A stretch of DNA of 64,000 nt. It comes from an uncultured Prevotellaceae bacterium (GTDB taxonomy: Bacteria; Bacteroidota; Bacteroidia; Bacteroidales; Bacteroidaceae). The stretch spans positions 1 to 64,000 of the forward strand of contig CADCBZ010000026.1 of assembly GCA_902799765.1 (NCBI GenBank), read 5' to 3'. The notes beneath the pieces are model-generated. The model worked only from the letters and a program-made list of their open reading frames with translations. It had not been told where the DNA came from and did no database searches. Below are positions 26,301-35,596 of this stretch, one piece after another; within the stretch, counting starts at the first letter, position 1; every line of letters begins with the position of its first letter. The position numbers and the translations under genes are program-made.

Positions 26301-26660
26301 TTATATAAGCGTGACATCCTGGATGTGTCGGATGTCTGGCGTTTGACCGATGGTACCAACGATGGAGATAATGTCGAAGCGGATCGGTTGCCGTATGTGC
26401 TTGTACTTCACATAGTGGTTGATCGCCTGTTGGAGATTCTGCAGCTTATGGAAGTCGATCGCCTCTTCAGGCGCTCCGAAGACACTGTTCTTACGGGTCT
26501 TCACTTCCACGAACACCACGATGTTGCCGTCGCGGGCAATGATGTCGATATCACGCCGTCCTGACTTCCAATCGCGCTCCACAATGGTGTAACCTTTCTG
26601 CTCCAGGTAGGCTGTAGCCAGGTCTTCACCCCATTTCCCCAGTTCGTTGTGTGCAGCCAT
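26301..26660 (-). CDS. YraN/UPF0102 family nuclease-like protein
   Basis: A 119-residue protein with the YraN core: HNELGKWGEDLATAYLEQKG, then the PD-(D/E)XK-like RDIDIIARDGNIVVFVEVKT. Asp and ExK are in the expected places. It abuts the acyl-CoA dehydrogenase gene upstream and the GH97 gene downstream. Biochemical function is not well known. Confidence 0.9.
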   Translation of the reverse strand: MAAHNELGKWGEDLATAYLEQKGYTIVERDWKSGRRDIDIIARDGNIVVFVEVKTRKNSVFGAPEEAIDFHKLQNLQQAINHYVKYKHIRQPIRFDIISIVGTIGQTPDIRHIQDVTLI

Positions 26661-28355
26661 TTATGCCTCTGCAGCCTCGTAGGCCTCAGCAGCCTTAAAC
26701 TGCTCGAGATCCTCTACCTGGAAGGCCTTGATGTAAGCACTCTTACCGAAGACATCCTCTTCCGTCATGCGGACATATACGTTGGCAGACTTCTCGAAGA
26801 GCTCTGGTGCCTTGGTGGCATCGCGGAGGATGAGCAGACTCATCACCAATTCGGCTGTCATGTCATAGAGACGACGGGCGAGGAAGTCCTGAGCGTCCTG
26901 ATTCTCCAGCGCCTTCACGTTGTTCAGTGCCTCCTCATAAACGGGGATCAACTTCTCCACGCGAGCCTTCAGGTTCTTCAGGCTGTCGCTCACCTCGAGA
27001 CCAGCGAGCATATCCTTGATATTGTTCAGCATGGTGCCGTTGGTGATGTAGCGGATAGCGGCTACAACCTGCAGCTGAGTGGTACCCTCGTAGATAGAGA
27101 AGATACGTGCATCGCGGAACAGGCGCTGGCTCTTGTACTCCATGATGAAGCCTGAACCACCATGGATACTGATGGCGTCGTAGGCGTTCTGGTTGGCGTA
27201 CTCAGAGTTCATACCCTTGGCCAGCGGTGTGAAGGCGTCAGCCAAACGCTGATACTTCTTCAACTCCTGCTTCTCCTCAGGTGTGAGCTTACGGTCGCGC
27301 TCGATATCCTCGAGGCACTTGTAGATATCAACATAAGCGGCTGTCTCGTAGAGCAAAGAACGACCGGCATCAAGCTTAGCCTTCATGCGAGAGAGCATAT
27401 CATAGACAGCGGGGAAGTTGATGATCTTGTCACCAAACTGCTGACGCTCCTTGGCGTAAGCCAGACCCTCGTTGTATGCCTCCTGCTCAACACCTACGCT
27501 CTGTGCAGCGATACCCAGACGGGCGCCGTTCATCAGAGCCATTACGTACTTGATCAGACCCAGACGGGTGCTACCGCAGAGCTCAGCCTTCGCGTTCTTA
27601 TAAGTGAGCTCACAGGTTGGTGAACCGTGGATACCCAGCTTGTGCTCGATGTGACGTACGTTCACGCCGCCCTGACGCTTGTCGTAGATGAACATCGACA
27701 GACCACGTCCGTCCTTGGTGCCCTCCTCAGAGCGGGCCAGTACGAGGTGGATGTCGCTGTCACCGTTGGTGATAAAACGCTTCACACCGTTCAGACGCCA
27801 GCAGTTCTCCTTCTCGTCGAAGGTGGCCTTCAGCATTACGCGCTGCAGGTCAGAACCTGCATCGGGCTCAGTCAGGTCCATCGACATACCCTCACCAGCG
27901 CAAACACGGGGGATATACTTCTGGCGCTGCTCCTCGCTACCGAACTCATAAAGGGTATCGATACAGCTCTGCAGGCTCCAGATGTTCTGGAAACCGGCAT
28001 CAGCAGCCGAAATCATCTCAGAGAGCATAGAGAATACGGCGTTAGGCAGGTTCAGACCGCCGTAACGGCGAGGCATCGAGACACCCCACAAACCAGCCTT
28101 ACGGGTGGCGTCGAGGTTCTCATAAGTCTTAGAGGCATAGATCATACGGCCGTTCTCGAGGTGTGGACCTTCGAGGTCAACTGCCTCAGAGTTTGGCTCG
28201 ATGATATTGGCAGCCACGTCGCCAGTGATGTCGAGAATCTGCTTGTAGTTCTCGATGGCATCGCCCAGATCAACGGGGGCGTAGTCATATTCTTTCGCAT
28301 CAGCGAAACCCTTTTCTTTCAGCTCAACGATACGAGCCATCAGGGGGTGGTTCAA
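26661..28355 (-). CDS. acyl-CoA dehydrogenase, N-terminus probably shortened
   Basis: A flavoenzyme of about 560 residues that oxidises acyl-CoA and passes electrons to the ETF encoded next to it. Seen: GMSMDLTEPDAGSDLQRVML, NGVKRFITNGDSDIHLVLAR, IHGGSGFIMEYKSQRLFRDA and YEGTTQLQ. The start is unclear: TTG at 28355 (LNHPLMARIVELKEKG) or ATG at 28340. Upstream in the same frame is HPEIGFY, which in related proteins lies a few residues after the true start. The ATG-bearing first codons seem to have been deleted together with the end of etfA. Confidence 0.9.
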   Translation of the reverse strand: MNHPLMARIVELKEKGFADAKEYDYAPVDLGDAIENYKQILDITGDVAANIIEPNSEAVDLEGPHLENGRMIYASKTYENLDATRKAGLWGVSMPRRYGGLNLPNAVFSMLSEMISAADAGFQNIWSLQSCIDTLYEFGSEEQRQKYIPRVCAGEGMSMDLTEPDAGSDLQRVMLKATFDEKENCWRLNGVKRFITNGDSDIHLVLARSEEGTKDGRGLSMFIYDKRQGGVNVRHIEHKLGIHGSPTCELTYKNAKAELCGSTRLGLIKYVMALMNGARLGIAAQSVGVEQEAYNEGLAYAKERQQFGDKIINFPAVYDMLSRMKAKLDAGRSLLYETAAYVDIYKCLEDIERDRKLTPEEKQELKKYQRLADAFTPLAKGMNSEYANQNAYDAISIHGGSGFIMEYKSQRLFRDARIFSIYEGTTQLQVVAAIRYITNGTMLNNIKDMLAGLEVSDSLKNLKARVEKLIPVYEEALNNVKALENQDAQDFLARRLYDMTAELVMSLLILRDATKAPELFEKSANVYVRMTEEDVFGKSAYIKAFQVEDLEQFKAAEAYEAAEA

Positions 28356-29341
28356 GTAGAACCCGATCTCAGGATGACAACGATCACGTAGTCGGCGATA
28401 CGGTTGATGGGAGCATCGGGATCGCTGTTCACAGAGATGATGATACCAGAGTCCTGCATACCAGCGATGTGCTGAATCTGACCAGAGATACCGCAGGCGA
28501 TATACACCTTCGGATGAACAGTCACACCCGTCTGACCGATCTGACGGTCATGATCCAACCAGCCAGCATCTACGGCAGCACGAGAACCACCCACCTCACC
28601 ATGCAGCACCTTTGCCAGGTCGAACAGCAGGTCAAAGTTCTCCTTCGAGCCCATACCGTAACCACCGGCAACCACGATGGGCGCACCCTTCAGGTTGTGC
28701 TTGGCAGCCTCTACGTGGTGGTCGAGCACTTTCACGACGAAAGCCTCGGGGCTGACATACTTAGACATCTCAGGATAAACCACTTCCTTCTTGCAGGCAC
28801 CCTCGTAGATAGCCTTCTGCATCACGCCTGAGCGGACAGTAGCCATCTGAGGACGGTGGTCGGGGTTCACGATGGTAGCCACGATGTTACCACCGAAGGC
28901 AGGACGAATCTGATAGAGCAGATTGTCATAGTGCTTACCAGCCTTATTGTCGTCGTACGGACCAATCTCCAACTCTGTGCAGTCAGCCGTCAAACCAGAG
29001 GTCAGCGATGACGATACACGGGGACCGAGGTCACGACCGATTACAGTAGCACCCATCAGGCATATTTGAGGCTGTTCCTCCTTGAAGAGGTTCACGAGGA
29101 TATCTGTGTGGGGAGCAGAAGTGTAAGGGAACAGGTCCTTTGCGTCGAACACAAACAGCTTATCGACACCATAAGGCAGAATCTGATCCTCCACCTTGCC
29201 TTTGATGCCTGTACCGGCCACAATGGCGTGGAGCTCCACTTTCAGTTCATTGGCGAGCTTGCGACCTTTGGTCAGCAACTCCTGAGATACTTCCTGTACC
29301 TGAGTACCTTCAATTTCGCAATATACAAATACGTTGTTCAT
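28352..29341 (-). CDS. etfA: electron transfer flavoprotein alpha subunit, C-terminus altered
   Basis: A 329-residue FAD-binding ETF subunit. Seen: VIGRDLGPRVSSSLTSGLTA, VVAGGYGMGSKENF, GGSRAAVDAGWLDHDRQIGQ and ACGISGQIQHIAGMQDSGII. After NRIADYVI the family normally continues with about 20 more residues of helix. Here it ends abruptly as VVILRSGST, running into the acyl-CoA dehydrogenase reading frame. FAD-binding motifs are intact. The subunit pairs with EtfB encoded upstream. Confidence 0.9.
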   Translation of the reverse strand: MNNVFVYCEIEGTQVQEVSQELLTKGRKLANELKVELHAIVAGTGIKGKVEDQILPYGVDKLFVFDAKDLFPYTSAPHTDILVNLFKEEQPQICLMGATVIGRDLGPRVSSSLTSGLTADCTELEIGPYDDNKAGKHYDNLLYQIRPAFGGNIVATIVNPDHRPQMATVRSGVMQKAIYEGACKKEVVYPEMSKYVSPEAFVVKVLDHHVEAAKHNLKGAPIVVAGGYGMGSKENFDLLFDLAKVLHGEVGGSRAAVDAGWLDHDRQIGQTGVTVHPKVYIACGISGQIQHIAGMQDSGIIISVNSDPDAPINRIADYVIVVILRSGST

Positions 29342-29348
29342 ATCTCAA

Positions 29349-30221
29349 TTAACCAATAATCTTTTCTTCCAACAATTCTTTGATCATTCCCTCGATATCA
29401 GCATCAGAAGCCGTCAAAGTCTTCGACTCCTTAGCCTGGAACACGATGTTCTTGATGGCTTTCACCTTGGTGGGTGAGCCATTCAGACCACACTGGTTTA
29501 CATCGCCATCCACATCGGCCACGCTCCACTGGTTCAGTGTGAGCTCAGGACGCTCGTTGTACAGATAGTCGTAGGCGGTACCCTCGGCAGGACGCTCCAT
29601 CGGACAGGTGGCACGCTTGTACTTCATCACCAGTTTGGCGTTCTGGGGACGACAGGGCGCTGCACTTCCATTCACGGTGATGACTACAGGCAGCGGAGCC
29701 TCTACCGTCTCCACACCACCATCGATCACGCGTTTGATGGTAGCCTTACCATCCTTCACAGAGAGAACCTCCTCGGCGTAAGTCACCTGGTTCAGACCCA
29801 GTTTCTGAGCCACCTGAGGACCTACCTGAGCGGTATCACCGTCGATAGCCTGACGACCACCGATCACGATATCCACGTCGCCAATCTTCTTGATGGCAGT
29901 AGCCAGCGCATAAGAAGTAGCGAGGGTATCGGCACCAGCGAAGAGACGGTCTGTCAAGAGCCAACCCGTATCTGCACCGCGGTAAAGTCCCTGACGGATG
30001 ATTTCACCTGCACGTGGAGGACCCATCGTGAGAATTCCTACTGTTGAGCCTGGATTCTGTTCCTTCAGACGAAGGGCCTGCTCCAAGGCATTCAAATCTT
30101 CTGGGTTGAAGATGGCGGGTAGGGCAGCGCGGTTCACCGTACCTTCGGCAGTCATCGCATCCTTACCCACATTTCGGGTGTCTGGCACTTGCTTGGCCAG
30201 CACAACAATCTTTAAAGCCAT
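29349..30221 (-). CDS. etfB: electron transfer flavoprotein beta subunit
   Basis: A 290-residue ETF beta subunit (MALKIVVLAKQVPDTRNVG). Seen: NPEDLNALEQALRLKE, LTMGPPRAGEIIRQGLYRGA and VIGGRQAIDGDTAQVGPQVA (AMP-binding loop). The ATG at 30221 is chosen because it follows the promoter at 30264-30295 and begins the conserved sequence. It is first in the etfB-etfA-acyl-CoA dehydrogenase operon. Confidence 0.93.
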   Translation of the reverse strand: MALKIVVLAKQVPDTRNVGKDAMTAEGTVNRAALPAIFNPEDLNALEQALRLKEQNPGSTVGILTMGPPRAGEIIRQGLYRGADTGWLLTDRLFAGADTLATSYALATAIKKIGDVDIVIGGRQAIDGDTAQVGPQVAQKLGLNQVTYAEEVLSVKDGKATIKRVIDGGVETVEAPLPVVITVNGSAAPCRPQNAKLVMKYKRATCPMERPAEGTAYDYLYNERPELTLNQWSVADVDGDVNQCGLNGSPTKVKAIKNIVFQAKESKTLTASDADIEGMIKELLEEKIIG

Positions 30222-30263
30222 AATATTAATTAATAATGTATTATCCTTTTGCAAAATCGGGTG

Positions 30264-30295
30264 CAAAATTACACAATTTTACGCATACAGCCAAA
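30264..30295 (-). promoter_or_regulatory. promoter of etfBA-acyl-CoA dehydrogenase
   Basis: On the minus strand: TTTG (30295-30292), 20 bases, TAATTTTG (30271-30264), a canonical Bacteroidota promoter. Confidence 0.75.
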
Positions 30296-30299
30296 TAAA

Positions 30300-30346
30300 T
30301 TGCACAAAATCGACCGAAATGTGCACAGAACGACCGATTTGTGCAA
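30300..30346. promoter_or_regulatory. nested direct and inverted TGCACA repeats, probable operator
   Basis: TTGCACAAAATCG (30300-30312) is mirrored by CGATTTGTGCAA (30335-30346). Between them are a central GTGCAC palindrome (30321-30326) and a repeated CGACCGA. The block lies just upstream of the -33 element of the etf promoter, a position suited to an activator. Confidence 0.6.
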
Positions 30347-30379
30347 TGTGTTTATTGTAAATTTGACAATTATCAAGCC

Positions 30380-31558
30380 TCAAGGTGCTTCTTCCTCACC
30401 TTTTTTAATGTCTATCAGACTCCATCTCCAGAGTTTCGACAGGTCGATCCACTCGCCCAGTTCATTGATGATGTCCGTGGTCTCGTCATTACCACCGAAG
30501 CCAGCCGTGACCTTTACTATACGACCTTCGTCGGGATTGTCGAAGTTGGGCAGGTCGCAGACAACGTACTGCACGAGGTTGCCCAACACCACGTTATAGA
30601 ACAGACCGCCCACCATGTCGCGCTGCACCACGATTACCTGGTCCCCGCCGTTATGGTGTTTCGGTCCTCGGAATACGTTGAGCTTCTCGCCTTCTGGCGT
30701 CGCCATACCCAGTGAAACGTGGTCGCCCTTGAACTCGCCGATGAGCATCATCTCGCTGATCTCCCCATTGTTGAAGTTGCAGAAGGCTATTACCGGATTC
30801 CCGTTGCCCGTCAGGTCGAGCACGCAATAGTGTGTCCATGCGTAACCCTCGCTGATGCGTGCCGTAACCTTGGAGCCCACAGCCAACTTATACTCGAAAT
30901 CGGGCATCTCAGTATGGTCGAAGTTAAACTGTTTTCTGTCCCATTTATACACATGCGTGATGGCCGGCATCCCCACGTAGTACTCTGTGATGGTAAAATC
31001 GGTGCCCGTCATCGGCAGGCACCATCCGATGTCCGCATCCTTCACGTTGGGCTCGAACGTCTCTACCGGACTCTTGGCGGGTGTCATCTTCTGCGTCTGC
31101 GGGTCGTAGTCATACCAGCACAACAGGTTCTGCGGCATCACGTGCTGTTCGTAGAGACTCACGGCGAAGATCCTGTGGCCGTTGTCTTTGCGCCACACGC
31201 AGGCCGACATCTGGTTGACGTCCGTCTGCGACTCCAGATCCACGTAGCCGTTTCTGCGATCGATGAGGATGCGGTAGTCGTCCTCTTCCTCACCATCCCA
31301 GATCGAGGCTGTACCGCTCTGGCGCGTCCCCTTGGCAGGGTGGTCTGCCTGTTCCAGCACCTCGCCCACCACCCATGTGGGCATCGCCTCGTTGAAGGCG
31401 CGCAACAGTTTCACCACGTCAGGTGCCTGTCCGCCGTTCTTCACTGGGATAGTGGTCTTGAACCATTGATTATTAACTTCCGAGTTATCCAGGAAATTCT
31501 GTGCTGCCATACTGATGGCGCACACCAGCATCGTGAATGTTATGATAGTCTTTTTCAT
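30380..31558 (-). CDS. exported protein of unknown function
   Basis: A 392-residue protein with a signal peptide (MKKTIITFTMLVCAISMAAQ). I do not recognise a family. The body is rich in short beta-strand-like segments with aromatic residues (for example ISEGYAWTHYCVLDLTGNGN, reminiscent of a repeat-like beta fold). It is followed upstream, at 12 bases, by another exported unknown protein, so the two are probably co-expressed. Confidence 0.7.
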   Translation of the reverse strand: MKKTIITFTMLVCAISMAAQNFLDNSEVNNQWFKTTIPVKNGGQAPDVVKLLRAFNEAMPTWVVGEVLEQADHPAKGTRQSGTASIWDGEEEDDYRILIDRRNGYVDLESQTDVNQMSACVWRKDNGHRIFAVSLYEQHVMPQNLLCWYDYDPQTQKMTPAKSPVETFEPNVKDADIGWCLPMTGTDFTITEYYVGMPAITHVYKWDRKQFNFDHTEMPDFEYKLAVGSKVTARISEGYAWTHYCVLDLTGNGNPVIAFCNFNNGEISEMMLIGEFKGDHVSLGMATPEGEKLNVFRGPKHHNGGDQVIVVQRDMVGGLFYNVVLGNLVQYVVCDLPNFDNPDEGRIVKVTAGFGGNDETTDIINELGEWIDLSKLWRWSLIDIKKGEEEAP

Positions 31559-31570
31559 ATCTCTTAACCA

Positions 31571-32605
31571 TTATTCCTCATGGCCGTTCAGCAGTTCGAA
31601 GATAGCCTGATAGTCGTTGGCAGCCCGTTTGTCGTAGAACCCGTCGTCCGTCTCGTCGGTGTTGTTGGTCTTGGTCTCGATACAGTCGCCGTTCTCGTCG
31701 AAATAGTAGCGCCATTCATACACTTGTCCCTCTTCGCCACCTCGTGAGTAGGAGAAGATTAGATCCTTGGTCTTCGGCTCAAAGAGGTATTCGTTATAGC
31801 CGTCGAGCTGCATCGACTTGCTGGATTGGTTGATGAAGTAGATGCCGTCCTTGTCGAAGTAGATCCTCGTCTTCGTCGTTCTGGGAGGCTGGTTGTCACC
31901 CAGGTCGTGGAGAATGATATGCAGGTCGTTGGGCATCTCTGCCTTGTCGTTGGCTGCCGATTTCGCCTTGGCTTGTGCATAAAGGGCGCGGATGTGTTTC
32001 AGGCGTTCGGCCTTAGGCGTGGTAGGTTTCTTCGGCTTGTCGAGATCCAGTGGGGTGAAATAACCGTTGCAGGTTACCATGTTGAAGAGTCTTATGTAGT
32101 ACTCAGCATTCTCCTTTTCCGTCTCTGGCATCGTCCAGCTGTTTTCTGTGTTGTGCTTCTGCTCGATGCATTGTCCCTTGGTATCGTAGTAGTAGCGTGA
32201 CTCCACCACGAAACCGGCATCGGTCTCACCTCTCATATAACAGAAGATCACCTGATGGTCCTTGGGGTCGAGCAATACCTCGCGGTATCTGATATGTCCA
32301 TGGTTGCCCCAGTTTTCTGCAATGAAGTAGGGCTGCTGCTTGGTTGCCAGACCATCCACCATCTTCTCTTCAAAGAAAAAGTCCAACTGCTCGGTGTCGT
32401 AGAGGGGGATGTCCTCATCTTCCAGCCTGTTCAGGATGATACGCATGTCTTTGGGCGACTGCCCGTTCTTGCCGTTAGCATCAATCTTCTTCTTGGCATC
32501 GGCATAACACTTACGGATATACTTCATCCGTTCTTCCTTTGTCGTCTGCGCCAGGCATGTGCCCAGTGCCATCATACAGATAATTGATAATAAAAACGTT
32601 CTCAT
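31571..32605 (-). CDS. exported protein with internal duplication, unknown function
   Basis: A 344-residue protein with a signal peptide (MRTFLLSIICMMALGTCLAQ). It consists of two related halves. Residues 21-190 start KEERMKYIRKCYADAKKKID ... MRIILNRLED, and residues 203-340 start KAERLKHIRALYAQAKAKSA ... LHIILHDLGD. Both continue through a similar EYLFEPK/DPK...YYxxxGxCIE pattern. No known family is recognised. Confidence 0.7.
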   Translation of the reverse strand: MRTFLLSIICMMALGTCLAQTTKEERMKYIRKCYADAKKKIDANGKNGQSPKDMRIILNRLEDEDIPLYDTEQLDFFFEEKMVDGLATKQQPYFIAENWGNHGHIRYREVLLDPKDHQVIFCYMRGETDAGFVVESRYYYDTKGQCIEQKHNTENSWTMPETEKENAEYYIRLFNMVTCNGYFTPLDLDKPKKPTTPKAERLKHIRALYAQAKAKSAANDKAEMPNDLHIILHDLGDNQPPRTTKTRIYFDKDGIYFINQSSKSMQLDGYNEYLFEPKTKDLIFSYSRGGEEGQVYEWRYYFDENGDCIETKTNNTDETDDGFYDKRAANDYQAIFELLNGHEE

Positions 32606-32606
32606 A

Positions 32607-32638
32607 TTTGGTTATTTTCTCATTTAATCGTACCTTTG
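32607..32638 (+). promoter_or_regulatory. promoter of the DUF486 pseudogene
   Basis: TTTG (32607-32610), 20 bases, TACCTTTG (32631-32638). Confidence 0.65.
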
Positions 32639-32664
32639 CAGCCGTTTTAAGATTTGCTGTCGTT

Positions 32665-32995
32665 ATGGTAAACGGTATTTATACAATCGTACTGCTCATT
32701 CTGAGCAATGTGTTTATGACTTTCGCCTGGTATGGTCATCTGCGCCTGCAGCAGTCCGTGGATGATCGCTTTCTTCGAGTATTGCTGTCAGGTGCCAGCC
32801 AACCGTCTGGGCTTTGTGGGCAACGGTGGCCCGTTCTCGTTGGTGCAGTTGAAGGTCATCCAGGAGTGTATCTCGCTGGTGGTGTTCGCCCTGATTGCCA
32901 ACTTCGCCTTCCAGCATGAGGAGCTTCACTGGAACCATGCCGCTGCGGCCCTCTGCTTGGTGGCTGCCGTTTATTTCGTGTTCATGAAGCCTTGA
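32665..32995 (+). pseudogene. DUF486 (DMT-like) membrane protein, internally deleted
   Basis: The start MVNGIYTIVLLILSNVFMTF then AWYGHLRLQQ is typical of DUF486 small membrane proteins. The frame then shifts, and the proper continuation is read as WMIAFFEYCCQVPANRLGFV and GGPFSLVQLKVIQECISLVV to a stop at 32995. About 15-20 codons between LRLQQ and WMIAFFEY (the second helix) are missing. The promoter is intact. Confidence 0.8.
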
Positions 32996-33007
32996 CGTCG
33001 CCAAGGA

Positions 33008-34774
33008 TCAGAGTGGGATGGTCAGCAGGAACGTGCTGCCCTGACTGCTCGAATCGGCTAAGGTCACGTCGCCGCCCATTCGTCGGGCAAGTGAACGGGA
33101 TACGCAAAGTCCCAGTCCGATACCTTCCTTAAAGCTGTCCACCTTCTCGAAACGCTCAAAGATGCGTTCGCGTGCCTCCTCTGGCACACCGATACCAGTA
33201 TCGATCACGGCAAACATCATCTGTCCTTTCGGCTCGTCGAGTGTCACCCTTAGGGTGATATGACCCTTGTTGGTGAACTTGATGGCATTCTGCAACAGAT
33301 TATTCAGAATCTTCACCACACTGGCGGTGCTCGTCTTGATCAGACGGGTGTCGGGCACTTCGTTCTGAAGTGTGAAACCGACCGTCTCCGTGGATGCGAT
33401 GTTACTCTCGGCAATTGCCTTCTGACAGAGGGCACTGGCGGTGGTTTCGTCGGTCCGTTCAATCACGGTCATACTCTCCGTATCGGCCATCTCCAACAGT
33501 TCATTGACGATCTGCGTGATCTGTTCCGTGTTCTCTGAGATGCGTTGCATCATGTCCTTGCGGTCTTCCTCCGAGGGCTCGTAGCCTGGGGTATTGAGCA
33601 CCTGTGTAAAACCTGTGATGATGTTCAGGGGGGTACGTATCTCATGGCTCACGTGCCGGATGAAGATCGACTTCATCTGGTCGCTTTCCTGGGCACGGTT
33701 TTTGGCAATGGTCAACTCTTCGTTGTGCTGGCGCATCCTTTGGAGTGAGCGGCGGCGGTTGATGACAATTACCGAGAGGCAGACGATAATGATCACTGAG
33801 AGGATGAACATCACCACGAGGAAGATGATCCAGTTGCGGCTCATCTCTCGCTTCGCCTCCACCACCTGCAGGTCGGAGTTCATCTCATTGATGTCGTCCT
33901 CCATGATCAGATTGTTCAGCATCTCCTCTTCCTTTGTCAACTTCTTCAGAATCTCATAGGCTTTCGCCTTGTCGCCGATATAGTCGCAGATCGACAGTTG
34001 GATGGCGTAACGGTCGGTGTTGTCCAGGTCCTTCTTACTCTCAGCCATCGCCTCCTTGGCATGTCCGTTCACCGTCAGTACCGCCAATTCCAGATGCTTC
34101 TCATACATATCGCAGATCTGGTCAGGCGTATTCTGCTTTTTCAGGTCAAGGTACCGGTGGTAGCAGTCGAGTACAGTGGCACCGTCACGCTGGGCGAAGG
34201 CGATCACTCCTTTCATCGTGAGGGCATAGGTCAGTCGGTAGCTGTTGCTGCCACTCTGTTCCAGTGCATGGTTCACCAGGTCCATCGCCTTCTTTGGATC
34301 CTCGTCGGTCATCATGTTGGCATAGTCGGTATAGATGGATGCCAGGTCGATCTTGTTCTCCTTCGGTACCTCCTTGATGGCCTGGTCGAAATATTTCGAG
34401 GCGATGGGGATGTTGTTACGATACCAGTAGATGATGGCCATCAGGTAGCTGGCGTTATAGTATTCCTCCGTGTGCTGCTTCTCCTTCATCTCAGCCACCA
34501 GCTTACGGGCCTTCTGCATGGCACGGTAGTAGTGGCCGTTGTTCATGTCGAACGACACCACGTCGATGAGGGTCGAATAATACAGGTGATGGTCGAACTC
34601 AGGCTGTTTGTTGATATGGTCGATTAGCTCCTGGGCCTTGGCATTTAGTTTTTTCTCGTCGCCGTCGATATACAATCGTCGGAACTCAATGGAGAGTCGG
34701 GCGGCAGTCGTGTCCTTCGCCTGTTTGTCTGCTGCCTGGAGTATGATCGTTATGAAGAGTAAAACACGTTTCAT
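33008..34774 (-). CDS. TPR-containing sensor histidine kinase
   Basis: A 588-residue kinase. The N-terminal half (about 20-300) is a periplasmic TPR-like region (LYYSTLIDVVSFDMNNGHYY, YTDYANMMTDEDPKKAMDLV). A membrane helix follows (about 316-338, WIIFLVVMFILSVIIIVCLS), then a coiled linker, HisKA (FIRHVSHEIRTPLNIITGF, phospho-His in HEIRTP) and HATPase (NNLLQNAIKFTNKG, DTGIGVPEE, GIGLGLCVSRSLARRMGG). No receiver domain or response regulator gene is adjacent. The signal is unknown. Confidence 0.9.
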   Translation of the reverse strand: MKRVLLFITIILQAADKQAKDTTAARLSIEFRRLYIDGDEKKLNAKAQELIDHINKQPEFDHHLYYSTLIDVVSFDMNNGHYYRAMQKARKLVAEMKEKQHTEEYYNASYLMAIIYWYRNNIPIASKYFDQAIKEVPKENKIDLASIYTDYANMMTDEDPKKAMDLVNHALEQSGSNSYRLTYALTMKGVIAFAQRDGATVLDCYHRYLDLKKQNTPDQICDMYEKHLELAVLTVNGHAKEAMAESKKDLDNTDRYAIQLSICDYIGDKAKAYEILKKLTKEEEMLNNLIMEDDINEMNSDLQVVEAKREMSRNWIIFLVVMFILSVIIIVCLSVIVINRRRSLQRMRQHNEELTIAKNRAQESDQMKSIFIRHVSHEIRTPLNIITGFTQVLNTPGYEPSEEDRKDMMQRISENTEQITQIVNELLEMADTESMTVIERTDETTASALCQKAIAESNIASTETVGFTLQNEVPDTRLIKTSTASVVKILNNLLQNAIKFTNKGHITLRVTLDEPKGQMMFAVIDTGIGVPEEARERIFERFEKVDSFKEGIGLGLCVSRSLARRMGGDVTLADSSSQGSTFLLTIPL

Positions 34775-34801
34775 TTACTCATACTTTAATGGTTCTTGCT
34801 G

Positions 34802-34833
34802 CAAAGATAGTGCAAATCGAACAAAATACCAAA
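34802..34833 (-). promoter_or_regulatory. promoter of the histidine kinase gene
   Basis: On the minus strand TTTG (34833-34830), 20 bases, TATCTTTG (34809-34802), 28 bases upstream of the ATG. Confidence 0.7.
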
Positions 34834-34926
34834 TTTATTTGGATATTTTTGAGATGCAGCCTATCTTCGAGCATTGCTCAAAGATAAAAAAATCCGGAAT
34901 CGCATCGCTTTTTAAGAAATAATTCG

Positions 34927-34934
34927 TACTTTTG
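34927..34934 (+). promoter_or_regulatory. -7 box TACTTTTG
   Basis: Lies 21 bases upstream of the cytidylate kinase-like gene, which would have a very short leader. Confidence 0.6.
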
Positions 34935-34954
34935 CAAGCAAAAATGCTACCATT

Positions 34955-35596
34955 ATGAATAAGAACGAGAAATTTGTGATCACCATCAACCGCGAAGCAG
35001 GTTCGGGTGGTCGTACCGTTGGCCGCAAACTGGCTGAGAAATTAGGTGTGAAGTACTGCGACAAGGCCATCGTTGAGGGACTGACGAAGAAATTCGGTCT
35101 CTCTATCGAGCGCATTGAGGAGATCAAGGCACAGAAGAAATCATGGTGGAAAGACATCAACAACTACTACAATACACTGGTCAACAGTGCCAGTCAGCCA
35201 ATGGATGCCCAGGTGAAGCTCGACAATACCTCCATTTTCGAGACCGAGAAGCGCATTCTGCAGGAGCTGGCTGCCCAGTCATCCTGTGTCGTGGCTGGTC
35301 GTACGGGCTTTATGGTGTTCCGCCAGTGGCCTAACCATCTGAACATCTTTATCCAGGCCTCTATGGAGTATCGTGTCAAGCGTATCATGAATAAAGAGAA
35401 TGTCAGTGATGAGAAAGCTCGTAACATCATTGCGAAATTGGATGCTGACCGTGAGACCTACATCAAGAAGTACGAGGACACGTCACGCTATGACACTCGC
35501 AACTACCAATTGGTCATTTCGATGGACGACCTGAGCGAGGATGATGCCGTAGAGGTCATCATGGACTATATCGATCGTACCAGTAAATCGAAATGA
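34955..35596 (+). CDS. cytidylate kinase-like protein
   Basis: A 213-residue member of the cytidylate kinase-like family (PF13189 type). Its P-loop region is ITINREAGSGGRTVGRKLAE, followed by YCDKAIVEGLTKKFGLS and CVVAGRTGFMVFRQWPNHLN. It probably phosphorylates a nucleotide or related small molecule, but the substrate of this family is not settled. It overlaps the start of dnaG by 4 bases. Confidence 0.85.
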   Translation: MNKNEKFVITINREAGSGGRTVGRKLAEKLGVKYCDKAIVEGLTKKFGLSIERIEEIKAQKKSWWKDINNYYNTLVNSASQPMDAQVKLDNTSIFETEKRILQELAAQSSCVVAGRTGFMVFRQWPNHLNIFIQASMEYRVKRIMNKENVSDEKARNIIAKLDADRETYIKKYEDTSRYDTRNYQLVISMDDLSEDDAVEVIMDYIDRTSKSK

